This document shows, in pieces, positions 1 through 5,681 of a stretch of DNA of 6,536 bases; positions within the stretch are counted from its first letter, which is position 1; each line of letters opens with the position of its first letter. Origin of the DNA: Atopobiaceae bacterium (GTDB taxonomy: Bacteria > Actinomycetota > Coriobacteriia > Coriobacteriales > Atopobiaceae); the NCBI GenBank assembly GCA_015258485.1, contig JABZIF010000061.1, positions 1 to 6,536 of the forward strand, read 5' to 3'. The translations under genes were made by a program, and so were the position numbers. A model generated the notes under the pieces. It saw only the letters and a program-made list of their open reading frames with translations, did not search any database and was not told the origin of the DNA.

Positions 1-1
1 A

Positions 2-490
2 CTTGCAAAACAGATTGTCTCGCTTGCCGAGGTTGACGCTCACTGGCTGCCGGTGTTGTCTAACACTGCCGCTCTTCTGTGGGATGCTCTGGATGACATC
101 AACTGGGCAGGTTTCTACTTGGTAGATCCTACTACTGCGATGGGTGTGGAGCCGGGGTTGGAGCCAGCCTCTTCCGAGCTGCGCTTGGGTCCTTTCCAGG
201 GAAAGGTTGCCTGTGTGCGCATTCCTTTTGGAAGGGGAGTGTGCGGTACTGCCGCAGCAACAAAAACAAGTCAGTTGGTAGAGGACGTACATCAGTTTCC
301 AGGACACATTGCGTGTGACTCTGCATCAAACTCCGAGGTGGTTGTTCCTATCTTCAAGGATGAGCAGGTAGTTGGTGTGTTGGATATTGATAGTCCTAGC
401 GTGGCACGATTTACTCAGGAAGATCTTACAGGTCTTGAGCAGGTGGTAAGGGCGCTTGAGAGCTGTGTGGATTTTACCCGATTTTGTTAA
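2..490 (+). CDS. msrC: Free-methionine-(R)-sulfoxide reductase (GAF-domain fRMsr), 5'-truncated by the window edge
   Basis: This enzyme reduces free L-methionine-(R)-sulfoxide to methionine in the cytosol and is normally recycled by thioredoxin, so it belongs to oxidative-damage repair. The reading frame is open to the left edge with no stop, and codons before base 53 already encode family-like sequence (LAEVDAHWLPVLSN). The true start therefore lies outside the window, and the GTG at 53 is internal. Visible family blocks are INWAGFYLV, LGPFQGKVACVRIPFGRG, VCGTAAA, FPGHIACDSAS and VVGVLDIDSP. The three cysteines used by the E. coli enzyme (Cys84, Cys94, Cys118) are matched at codons 212-214, 242-244 and 314-316, so the protein should be active. 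The loop between FYLV and LGPFQG seems longer than usual, with an extra Gly/Pro/Glu-rich stretch. At least 162 residues are present. Family assignment is very secure; the symbol (also yebR) is by homology. Confidence 0.93.
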   Translation, partial: LAKQIVSLAEVDAHWLPVLSNTAALLWDALDDINWAGFYLVDPTTAMGVEPGLEPASSELRLGPFQGKVACVRIPFGRGVCGTAAATKTSQLVEDVHQFPGHIACDSASNSEVVVPIFKDEQVVGVLDIDSPSVARFTQEDLTGLEQVVRALESCVDFTRFC

Positions 491-529
491 AGAATCGGTG
501 TCAGTTCCGCAGACTCTTTGTACTTTTTA

Positions 530-560
530 GGCTCACTTAGCGAGAAGCCAGAGCATTTTT
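530..560 (+). terminator. Possible weak intrinsic terminator after the fRMsr gene
   Basis: About 40 bases after the fRMsr stop, GCTC (531-534) can pair with GAGC (551-554). An inner CTT/AAG pairing (536-538 with 545-547) adds to it, and the stem is followed at once by ATTTTT. An alternative pairing is GGCT 530-533 with AGCC 546-549. The stem is short and interrupted, so this is a weak candidate, supported mainly by its position before a new promoter. Confidence 0.35.
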
Positions 561-611
561 ATAAGTTACGCGTTACATCGTGTCCGCATCTTGATGGGCC
601 TACGGTTTATG

Positions 612-640
612 TTGTCTATTTGTTCAAAATGAAATATAAG
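612..640 (+). promoter_or_regulatory. Predicted sigma-70-type promoter for murR-murQ
   Basis: The -35 box TTGTCT (612-617, four of six consensus bases) and the -10 box TATAAG (635-640, five of six) are separated by exactly 17 bases. Transcription would start near 646-648, leaving a leader of about 160 bases before the murR ATG. The candidate operator at 645-657 lies on the predicted start point and the paired 17-base repeats lie within the leader, both suitable for repression. This is the best promoter match I found in the 491-806 gap. It is a consensus match by eye, not a demonstrated start. Confidence 0.5.
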
Positions 641-644
641 AACG

Positions 645-657
645 TCAAAGTTTCGTA
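645..657 (+). promoter_or_regulatory. Candidate operator element at the predicted murR transcription start
   Basis: The sequence TCAAAGTTTCGTA is a pseudo-palindrome (TCAAA-G-TTTC). It recurs in inverted orientation as TATGAAACTTTGA at 2811-2823 upstream of murP, matching at 12 of 13 positions, with ten consecutive bases identical. Sharing between the two promoter regions of one locus suggests a common regulator. MurR, encoded next door, is the obvious candidate. That link is inference. Confidence 0.35.
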
Positions 658-712
658 AGTGGTAGCAATAAAGCTGTCAATGGCATTAAATTTTGAATTT
701 TTTACGCAAGAA

Positions 713-729
713 ATGAAACAGATTTGTCA
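713..729 (+). repeat. 17-base direct repeat, copy 1 (candidate MurR operator)
   Basis: ATGAAACAGATTTGTCA matches the copy at 762-778 at 15 of 17 positions, in the same orientation and starting 49 bases upstream of it. Each copy contains ACA...TGT dyad character, with TGAAACA on one side and TTGTCA on the other, as expected of a site for a dimeric helix-turn-helix protein. It lies in the murR leader, downstream of the predicted promoter. The repeat is seen directly; the operator role is inference. Confidence 0.5.
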
Positions 730-761
730 GAATATGATGTTGTTGCAGGAAAACACGTATG

Positions 762-778
762 ATGAAACAAAATTGTCA
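762..778 (+). repeat. 17-base direct repeat, copy 2 (candidate MurR operator)
   Basis: ATGAAACAAAATTGTCA is the second copy of the element at 713-729. Its core ACAA-AA-TTGT (767-776) is a perfect inverted repeat. It ends 16 bases before the ribosome-binding site of murR, so a bound protein could block elongation or, if a promoter I have missed lies here, initiation. The consensus of the two copies is ATGAAACARAWTTGTCA. Confidence 0.5.
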
Positions 779-806
779 AACATTTTAATCATGTGGGGAT
801 GATGGT

Positions 807-1721
807 ATGCGTGGGGTTCGTCTTCGTTTGGAAGAATATCGCAAGAATGCGAGTGCTGCTGAGTGCGATATTATCGATTATATTTTAGCTGATCCAGATA
901 GAGCAGTAGGACAGTCAATTCATAAACTAGCAGTTCAGACATATACTTCTGCATCAACAGTTGTTAGGCTTTGTAAAAAACTTGGTTGCAATGGCTATAA
1001 AGAATTTCAACAAGCGCTTATCTATGAACTTGCAGTGAGTGATAAAAGTAATGATATAGCCGTTGGTGGAGTTATTGCTGGTGATACAACCGATGTGGTT
1101 ATTGAAAAAGTTACTGCTAAAAATATTTCATCTTTAGAGCTTACCCGGCAATACATTGATGCTCAGGTTGTTGACGCAGTTGTTTCATGTATGATGCAAG
1201 CTCGTTCTATTTGTCTTTTTGGTATGGGAGCGTCACTCCTTGTGGCACGAGATTTACAACTCAAACTCATGCGTCTTAATATTTCATGCAACTTGTGTGA
1301 CGATTATCACTCGCAGTTGCTTTATGCAAAGAATATGAGTCGAGAAGATCTTGCCATTGTGGTTAGTTATTCAGGTCTTACGCGTGAAGCTATTGAATGT
1401 GCTTGGATTGCAAAGGCAAATGGTGCAAAGGTTGTTTCAATTACGCGCGGTGGCATTGACTCGGAGCTTATTCGTCGTTCTGATTATGTTTTAGGTGTTG
1501 CGGAGACCGAGCACATTATGCGTAGCGGTGCTATGTCTTCTCGTATTGCGCAACTTAACGTTATAGATGCTCTTTTTGCGGCATATGTAAATAGGAATTA
1601 CGAGAAAAGTGTTAAGCGTTTTTCATCAAATTACATTGGCAAGTTAGAATCTGCAGAAACTGCTGCAGCAGCGCTTTCTGATAATGAATCTCATAAGATA
1701 CAGAAAAACATTATTGCGTAA
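807..1721 (+). CDS. murR: MurR-like RpiR-family transcriptional regulator of MurNAc catabolism
   Basis: This is a phosphosugar-responsive DNA-binding regulator of 304 residues, a typical RpiR-family length. Residues about 1-77 form the N-terminal helix-turn-helix domain, with the HTH core around 37-67 (SIHKLA...TSASTVVRLCKKLG...YKEF). Residues about 122-265 form a SIS sugar-isomerase-like effector domain, with the phosphate-binding stretches FGMGASLLVA (138-147) and SYSGLTREA (187-195). The ATG at 807 is chosen because GGGGA (795-799) sits 7 bases upstream and an in-frame TAA lies at 786-788. It is followed 33 bases later by murQ, so the two are probably cotranscribed, and a promoter and repeated operator-like sites lie upstream. 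In E. coli, MurR represses murQP and responds to MurNAc-6P; in other bacteria RpiR proteins can also activate. Family assignment is certain. The MurR role rests on its neighbours murQ, murP and mupG. The C-terminal tail after about 275 is Ala/Ser/Asn-rich and unremarkable. Confidence 0.88.
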   Translation: MRGVRLRLEEYRKNASAAECDIIDYILADPDRAVGQSIHKLAVQTYTSASTVVRLCKKLGCNGYKEFQQALIYELAVSDKSNDIAVGGVIAGDTTDVVIEKVTAKNISSLELTRQYIDAQVVDAVVSCMMQARSICLFGMGASLLVARDLQLKLMRLNISCNLCDDYHSQLLYAKNMSREDLAIVVSYSGLTREAIECAWIAKANGAKVVSITRGGIDSELIRRSDYVLGVAETEHIMRSGAMSSRIAQLNVIDALFAAYVNRNYEKSVKRFSSNYIGKLESAETAAAALSDNESHKIQKNIIA

Positions 1722-1742
1722 GAAAGAACAGAACACTACGTA

Positions 1743-1747
1743 GAAGG
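1743..1747 (+). promoter_or_regulatory. Ribosome-binding site fixing a GTG start for murQ
   Basis: GAAGG lies 7 bases before the GTG at 1755. It supports this non-ATG codon as the true start, because the protein from here (MIDLTKLVTETRNP) begins exactly where MurQ proteins normally begin. Confidence 0.7.
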
Positions 1748-1754
1748 CGGAAGC

Positions 1755-2648
1755 GTGATTGATTTAACAAAACTTGTAACAGAGACAAGAAACCCCGATA
1801 CCATGAATCTTGATCAGATGACACCGCTAGAGTTAGTGAGTGTTATGAATCATGAGGATCAAAAAGTAGTTGCTGCTGTAAAGGAAGTGTTGCCGCAAGC
1901 TGCACAGGCAATCGAGTGGGCAGTTTCTTCGCTTGAGTCTGGTGGCAGAATTGTGTATTTTGGCGCCGGTACCTCGGGCCGCTTGGGCGTTTTGGATGCC
2001 GTTGAGTGTCCTCCAACCTTTGGCGTTTCTCCTGACGTGGTTGTTGGTCTTATCGCTGGTGGCGAGAAGGCCTTTGTACGTGCAGTTGAAGGCGCAGAAG
2101 ATTCTCTTGAGCTTTGTGAAGAGGAGCTCAAGAAGATTGGTCTGAACAAGAACGACATTGCTATTGGAATTGCAGCTAGTGGTCGTACTCCTTACGTTAT
2201 TGGAGGACTTCGCTACGCTCGCTCTTTGGGTTGCAAGACCGTCGTTATTGCGTGTAATAAAGGCTCTGAGGTGGGTAAAGAGGCAGAGCTTGCTATTGAG
2301 CCTTCTTGCGGACCTGAAGTTCTAACGGGCTCTACTCGTCTTAAAGCTGGTACTGCTCAGAAGATGATTCTGAACATGATTTCTACCGGCTCAATGGTTG
2401 GTGTAGGTAAGGCATATCAGAATCTTATGGTTGACGTTCAGCAAACTAATAAGAAGCTGGTAGTTCGTGCTCAGAACATTACCATGGCGGCAACAGGTTG
2501 CACTCGTGAAGAAGCAGCTTGGGCGCTTGAGCAAGCTGACGGTAATGCAAAGCTTGCTATTGTCATGCTGCTTACTCAGATGCCAGTTGAAGAGGCAAAA
2601 GCAAAATTGGATGCCGCTCACGGTCATGTTCGAGGTGCACTTAAATAA
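1755..2648 (+). CDS. murQ: N-acetylmuramic acid 6-phosphate etherase MurQ
   Basis: MurQ cleaves the lactyl ether of MurNAc-6-phosphate in the cytosol, giving GlcNAc-6-phosphate and D-lactate. The protein has 297 residues, against 298 in E. coli. The N-terminus TETRNP is characteristic. A SIS domain spans about 55-220 with the signature GAGTSGRLG (70-78), DAVECPPTF (81-89), ASGRTPYV (141-148) and GPEVLTGSTRLKAGTAQK (186-203). Glu84 and Glu115 align with the E. coli catalytic pair Glu83/Glu114. A small C-terminal UBA-like helical region (about 245-290, including CTREEAAWALEQADGN) is typical of the family. Translation starts at a GTG with a good ribosome-binding site, 33 bases after murR with no terminator between, so an operon is likely. 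The product GlcNAc-6P would go to NagA/NagB, which are not in this window. No key residue is missing. Confidence 0.97.
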   Translation: MIDLTKLVTETRNPDTMNLDQMTPLELVSVMNHEDQKVVAAVKEVLPQAAQAIEWAVSSLESGGRIVYFGAGTSGRLGVLDAVECPPTFGVSPDVVVGLIAGGEKAFVRAVEGAEDSLELCEEELKKIGLNKNDIAIGIAASGRTPYVIGGLRYARSLGCKTVVIACNKGSEVGKEAELAIEPSCGPEVLTGSTRLKAGTAQKMILNMISTGSMVGVGKAYQNLMVDVQQTNKKLVVRAQNITMAATGCTREEAAWALEQADGNAKLAIVMLLTQMPVEEAKAKLDAAHGHVRGALK

Positions 2649-2652
2649 TGGA

Positions 2653-2672
2653 TTTGAGTATCAAAGTTTTTT
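2653..2672 (+). terminator. Possible weak terminator just after murQ
   Basis: TTTGA (2653-2657) and TCAAA (2661-2665) form a perfect five-base stem around a three-base loop, followed by a run of six T (2667-2672). The stem is mostly A-T, so it would be much weaker than the terminator after murP. It could partly separate murR-murQ from murP, but it may be chance in AT-rich DNA. Confidence 0.25.
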
Positions 2673-2714
2673 GCAAATAATATAAATTTTTTGAGATAGA
2701 TTTTGCTTAAAAGG

Positions 2715-2743
2715 ATGTCACAGGTATTAATTTTATTTATATT
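2715..2743 (+). promoter_or_regulatory. Candidate sigma-70-type promoter for murP
   Basis: ATGTCA (2715-2720, four of six -35 consensus bases) and TATATT (2738-2743, five of six -10 bases) are exactly 17 bases apart. Transcription would start near 2750, giving a leader of about 170 bases before the preferred murP start. This resembles the murR promoter arrangement (17-base spacer, leader of about 160 bases). The region is AT-rich, so chance matches are easy; a TATAGC at 2798-2803 without a clear -35 is an alternative. Confidence 0.35.
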
Positions 2744-2810
2744 CTGTCCAAAATATTCAAAATAATGCATTACTGAGCTGTGTTTGCGATGTTAAGGTAT
2801 AGCGTCATGT

Positions 2811-2823
2811 TATGAAACTTTGA
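2811..2823 (-). promoter_or_regulatory. Inverted copy of the murR start-site element upstream of murP (candidate operator)
   Basis: TATGAAACTTTGA on the plus strand is the reverse complement, at 12 of 13 positions, of the element at 645-657. It lies about 110 bases before the murP ATG, downstream of the candidate promoter at 2715-2743. Its pseudo-palindrome TGAAA-C-TTTGA would suit a dimeric regulator. Assignment to MurR is inference from context. Confidence 0.35.
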
Positions 2824-2920
2824 ACCATAGGTATGGATTGTTGTACCGTCCCGTTTATTTTTTATGTATGCTTGGGTCGCATTTGTTGCAGCTATGGCAA
2901 CTAAGAGAAAGAAGGTACGT

Positions 2921-4411
2921 ATGGATTACACCAAGCTCTCAGAACAGATTCTTGCTGCCGTTGGTGGTAAAGAGAATGTTCAGGGCAACATGGTCTGTAT
3001 GACCAGACTCCGCATCAAGATTGCTGATGCATCTAAGGTAGACACTGAGACTGTCAAGGCTATTGATGGCGTTTTGGGTCTTGTTGAAGATGCAGATCGT
3101 CTTGAGGTTGTCTTAGGCCCTGGAGTAGTTAACAAAGTTATTATTGAGTTCTCCAAATTGACAGGTGTTGCTGCTGGTGATATCTCTGATGAGGAAAGTG
3201 TTGTCTCTGCAGCTAAAGAAAATAAGGCAGCTCAGAAGGCTAAGTACGAAAACAAGCCTGTTCAGCGCTTTTTAAAGAAGATTGCTAACATCTTTGTCCC
3301 ACTGCTTCCTGGTATTATTTCTGCAGGTCTGATTAACGGTATCATCAACGTTATCAACTTCTCTACTGGTAAGGCTTTTGTTAACGAGTGGTGGTTTGCA
3401 GCCATCTGGACCATGGGCTGGGCGCTCTTTGCATATCTGCCAATTCTTGCTGGTGAGAATGCTGCCAAAGAGTTTGGCGGTTCTCGTGTTCTAGGTGCTA
3501 TGGCTGGTGCACTCTCCATTGCTAATGCTGGCATGCCTCTTCTTGCTTCAAAGACTGTTGACGGCGTTGCAACTCGTCTTGTTCACCTTCCATTTAGTCT
3601 TCCAACCGTTGTTTTCAAAGAGGGTGCATTTATTGTTGCTTCCTCTGACCTATTCAACGCAGCAGCAGGTGGCATGATTGGCGCAATTATCTGTGCAATC
3701 TTCTTCGCATTTCTGGAGAAGAACCTGCACAAGGTTATGCCAAGTGTTCTTGATACTTTCTTGACACCACTCTGCACCGTTATTATCGGCGTGCTTGCTT
3801 CTGTCCTGATTCTTCAGCCTGTAGGTGCATGGCTCACTCAGGCAATCTTCTTTGTTCTTCAATACTTTTATAACAAGCTTGGTGTTTTTGGTGCTTATCT
3901 GCTTGGTTCTACCTTCTTGCCCCTCGTTTCCGTTGGTCTTCACCAGGCACTTACCCCAATCCACGTTATGCTTAACAATCCAGAGGGTCCAACCCAGGGT
4001 ATTAATTATCTGCTTCCCTTGTTGATGATGGCAGGTGGCGGTCAGGTTGGCGCTGGTCTTGCACTTCTGTTCAAGACTAAAAATAAGCGTGTTAAGAAAT
4101 ACCTCACCGAATCTATCCCTGTTGGAATTTTAGGTATTGGCGAGCCTTTGATGTATGCAGTTACCCTGCCTCTTGGTAAGCCATTCATTACCGCATGTCT
4201 TGGTTCTGGTGTTGGCTCCATTGTTGCCTATCTCTTCCAGCTTGGTACTGTTTCCCAGGGCGTTTCTGGTCTCTTTGGTCTTTTGATTGTTCAGGCCGGT
4301 AACCAGGTCTTCTACTTGCTCGCAATGCTTGTTGCTTATGCTGCAGGTTTTGTACTCACTTGGTTCTTTGGTGTTGACGAGAATCGAATTAACGACGTTT
4401 TTGGTGAGTAA
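2921..4411 (+). CDS. murP: PTS system N-acetylmuramic acid-type EIIBC permease MurP
   Basis: This membrane permease takes up MurNAc (or MurNAc-GlcNAc) and phosphorylates it at C6. It has 496 residues. The N-terminal EIIB domain (about 1-85) carries the phosphorylated cysteine Cys26 in the context VCMTRLRI, closely like E. coli MurP (CMTRLRL). A Lys/Ala/Glu-rich linker (about 90-118) leads to the hydrophobic EIIC domain (about 120-490), with the MurP-like blocks VSVGLHQALTPIHVML (337-351), AGGGQVGAGLAL (371-382) and the sugar-binding signature GIGEPLMYAVTLP (405-417), then KPFITACLG. There is no EIIA domain, so phosphate must come from a separate glucose-type EIIA. The ATG at 2921 is preferred: AAGAAGG sits 5 bases upstream and MDYTKLSEQI fits the EIIB start. 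In-frame ATGs at 2864 and 2894 lack good ribosome-binding sites and would add an atypical hydrophobic/basic tail. EIIBC membership is certain; MurNAc specificity rests on resemblance to E. coli MurP and on murQ/mupG next door. Confidence 0.9.
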   Translation: MDYTKLSEQILAAVGGKENVQGNMVCMTRLRIKIADASKVDTETVKAIDGVLGLVEDADRLEVVLGPGVVNKVIIEFSKLTGVAAGDISDEESVVSAAKENKAAQKAKYENKPVQRFLKKIANIFVPLLPGIISAGLINGIINVINFSTGKAFVNEWWFAAIWTMGWALFAYLPILAGENAAKEFGGSRVLGAMAGALSIANAGMPLLASKTVDGVATRLVHLPFSLPTVVFKEGAFIVASSDLFNAAAGGMIGAIICAIFFAFLEKNLHKVMPSVLDTFLTPLCTVIIGVLASVLILQPVGAWLTQAIFFVLQYFYNKLGVFGAYLLGSTFLPLVSVGLHQALTPIHVMLNNPEGPTQGINYLLPLLMMAGGGQVGAGLALLFKTKNKRVKKYLTESIPVGILGIGEPLMYAVTLPLGKPFITACLGSGVGSIVAYLFQLGTVSQGVSGLFGLLIVQAGNQVFYLLAMLVAYAAGFVLTWFFGVDENRINDVFGE

Positions 4412-4436
4412 GTACTTCGGCGTTTTAGAAATGTTT

Positions 4437-4473
4437 ATCCCTCTTCTTAGGTATCCTAGGAAGAGGGATTTTT
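4437..4473 (+). terminator. Strong intrinsic terminator between murP and mupG
   Basis: A 15-bp stem with one G-U pair (4437-4451 with 4455-4469) closes a three-base TAT loop and runs directly into TTTTT (4469-4473). It begins 26 bases after the murP stop. By eye it is the strongest hairpin in the window. It implies that mupG, starting 61 bases further on, is expressed by read-through, regulated antitermination or its own promoter. Confidence 0.9.
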
Positions 4474-4474
4474 C

Positions 4475-4491
4475 TTCTCGCCTGGTGAGAA
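4475..4491 (+). other. Second small hairpin in the mupG leader
   Basis: TTCTCGC and GTGAGAA pair over 7 bp (one G-U) around the loop CTG, immediately after the terminator's T-tract and 43 bases before the mupG ATG. It has no T-run of its own. It could be structure in the mupG 5' leader or chance; no function can be assigned from sequence. Confidence 0.3.
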
Positions 4492-4534
4492 ACCTGTCTT
4501 CTAGAAAGCGTTTTGTAATTCACTTGGAGGATTT

Positions 4535-5590
4535 ATGCGCACCGGAATTTCACTGTATTTTGCCAGTGGATATGAAGCTAATGCTGAGGTTGTAGCAAAA
4601 GCGCAGGCAGCCGGATGCCACTATGCATTTACCTCATTACACATTCCTGAAGAAGAGGGGATTGATTATCGTACTGAGGCTCGCAAGCTCTTGGAACTCT
4701 GCAGAAAAGCAGAGATTAATCTTATTGCTGATATTTCTCCTGTTACCCTTTCAAAACTTGGCGTTCAGAAGTTTGACGAACTTGCAGAGCTTGGCATTAC
4801 GTACGTGCGTCTTGACTTTGGATTTGATGCGGCAGAGACTATAGAGCTTTCCCGCAAATTTCATGTGGTCTTTAATGCTTCAACTATTACCAAGGACGAT
4901 ATCTCCGCATGGCGAGCAGCTGGCGCTGACTTTACTCGTTTTGCAGCCTGTCACAACTACTATCCTAAGAGCTACACAGGTCTTTCTCTTGAGCGTGTGG
5001 CTCAAATTAATGCACGTCTTTCTGCTCTTGGATTCCAGATTTTCTCGTTTGTTCCTGGTGAGGTTTTCCGTGGTCCGCTCTATGAGGGATTGCCAACTGT
5101 CGAAGAACACCGTGGGCTTTCGGGAGACTCCCTTATCCAAGCAATGCTCTCACTTTACGACGTTGACTCTGACGTGGTGTTTATTGGTGACCCAGACGTC
5201 ACTGAGGCTACCTGGAAGCGCATCGGTCAGCTTGAGAGAAACTGTATTGAGTTAAAAGCTGAGCTGAAATCTGATTTTGAGTATCTGTATGACCGCCCTC
5301 AGACAGATAGACCTGATTCTAGCTCGTATATTATTCGCTCACAGGAGTCCAGGCTCTGGAAAGATACTTCTGTATATGACGCAAAGTCTTCTACCCGTGA
5401 GACTGTTTCCACTGGCACTATCTTGGTGAGTAGCAAGGCATATGGCCGCTATGCGGGGGAACTTTCAATTGCTCGAGGTCTTTTGGAGCTTGATGCTCGC
5501 GATAACGTTGCAGGATTAATCTGCGAAGAAGACCAGGCGTTCTTGTCATACATTCACTCTGGTCGCGGTTTTATGTTTGTACGCAAATAG
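4535..5590 (+). CDS. mupG: 6-phospho-N-acetylmuramidase MupG (DUF871 / GH170 family)
   Basis: MupG is a cytosolic glycosidase that hydrolyses MurNAc-6P-GlcNAc, the PTS-imported cell-wall disaccharide, to MurNAc-6P and GlcNAc; the activity was established in Staphylococcus aureus. The 351 residues are the usual family length. Residues about 1-235 form the TIM-barrel DUF871 N-terminal domain, opening with GISLYF and containing TSLHIPEE (33-40), LIADISP (63-69), VRLDFGF (91-97), the conserved HNYYP (140-144) and the LPTVEEHRG block (186-194). Residues about 250-351 form the C-terminal cyclophilin-like beta domain. A strong GGAGG (4526-4530) lies 4 bases before the ATG. The gene follows a strong terminator after murP. 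Possible promoter parts in the 61-base gap are poor (TGTAAT at 4514-4519 without a -35). Its presence predicts that this organism imports the disaccharide as well as free MurNAc. Family assignment is very secure; the exact catalytic residues were not assigned. Confidence 0.92.
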   Translation: MRTGISLYFASGYEANAEVVAKAQAAGCHYAFTSLHIPEEEGIDYRTEARKLLELCRKAEINLIADISPVTLSKLGVQKFDELAELGITYVRLDFGFDAAETIELSRKFHVVFNASTITKDDISAWRAAGADFTRFAACHNYYPKSYTGLSLERVAQINARLSALGFQIFSFVPGEVFRGPLYEGLPTVEEHRGLSGDSLIQAMLSLYDVDSDVVFIGDPDVTEATWKRIGQLERNCIELKAELKSDFEYLYDRPQTDRPDSSSYIIRSQESRLWKDTSVYDAKSSTRETVSTGTILVSSKAYGRYAGELSIARGLLELDARDNVAGLICEEDQAFLSYIHSGRGFMFVRK

Positions 5591-5622
5591 AACGCACACA
5601 AATCAATAAACATCAGCACAAA

Positions 5623-5654
5623 AAACGAGCCCCTGCTCTGCTAAGGGTTCGTTT
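5623..5654. terminator. Bidirectional intrinsic terminator between convergent mupG and the nitroreductase gene
   Basis: AAACGAGCCC (5623-5632) pairs with GGGTTCGTTT (5645-5654) over ten positions around a 12-base loop. On the plus strand the pairing includes one G-U and is followed by TTTCTTT. On the minus strand it has one A-C mismatch, and A5620-A5625 becomes a T6 tract after the stem. It lies 32 bases after the mupG stop and 27 bases before the converging gene's stop, as expected for a shared terminator. Confidence 0.75.
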
Positions 5655-5681
5655 CTTTATATACAGTTATAGGTGCAGCAA

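Noticed and set aside
53..55. GTG at 53 as the start of the fRMsr gene
   Set aside because: The frame stays open to the left edge and the residues before it match the family, so the gene is truncated by the window and does not start here.
565..576. GTTACGCGTTAC as a regulatory palindrome
   Set aside because: Only the six-base ACGCGT core is symmetric; the flanks are a short direct repeat, and there is no second copy in the window.
688..703. AAATT-TTG-AATTT hairpin followed by TTT as an attenuator in the murR leader
   Set aside because: The stem is five A-T pairs only and would be too unstable to act as a terminator; no competing structure or leader peptide was seen.
1859..2158. Long antisense reading frame within murQ
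   Set aside because: It lies opposite a strongly conserved gene, its translation is low-complexity Ser/Pro/Thr-rich, and it has no ribosome-binding site or family resemblance.
2825..2836. Palindrome CCATA-GG-TATGG as an operator before murP
   Set aside because: The arms are only five bases, it is not repeated near murR, and such short palindromes are expected by chance.
2864..2920. Upstream in-frame ATG codons (2864, 2894) as the murP start
   Set aside because: Neither has a good ribosome-binding site, and the added residues are atypical for an EIIB N-terminus, whereas the ATG at 2921 has AAGAAGG at proper spacing and begins the conserved EIIB domain.
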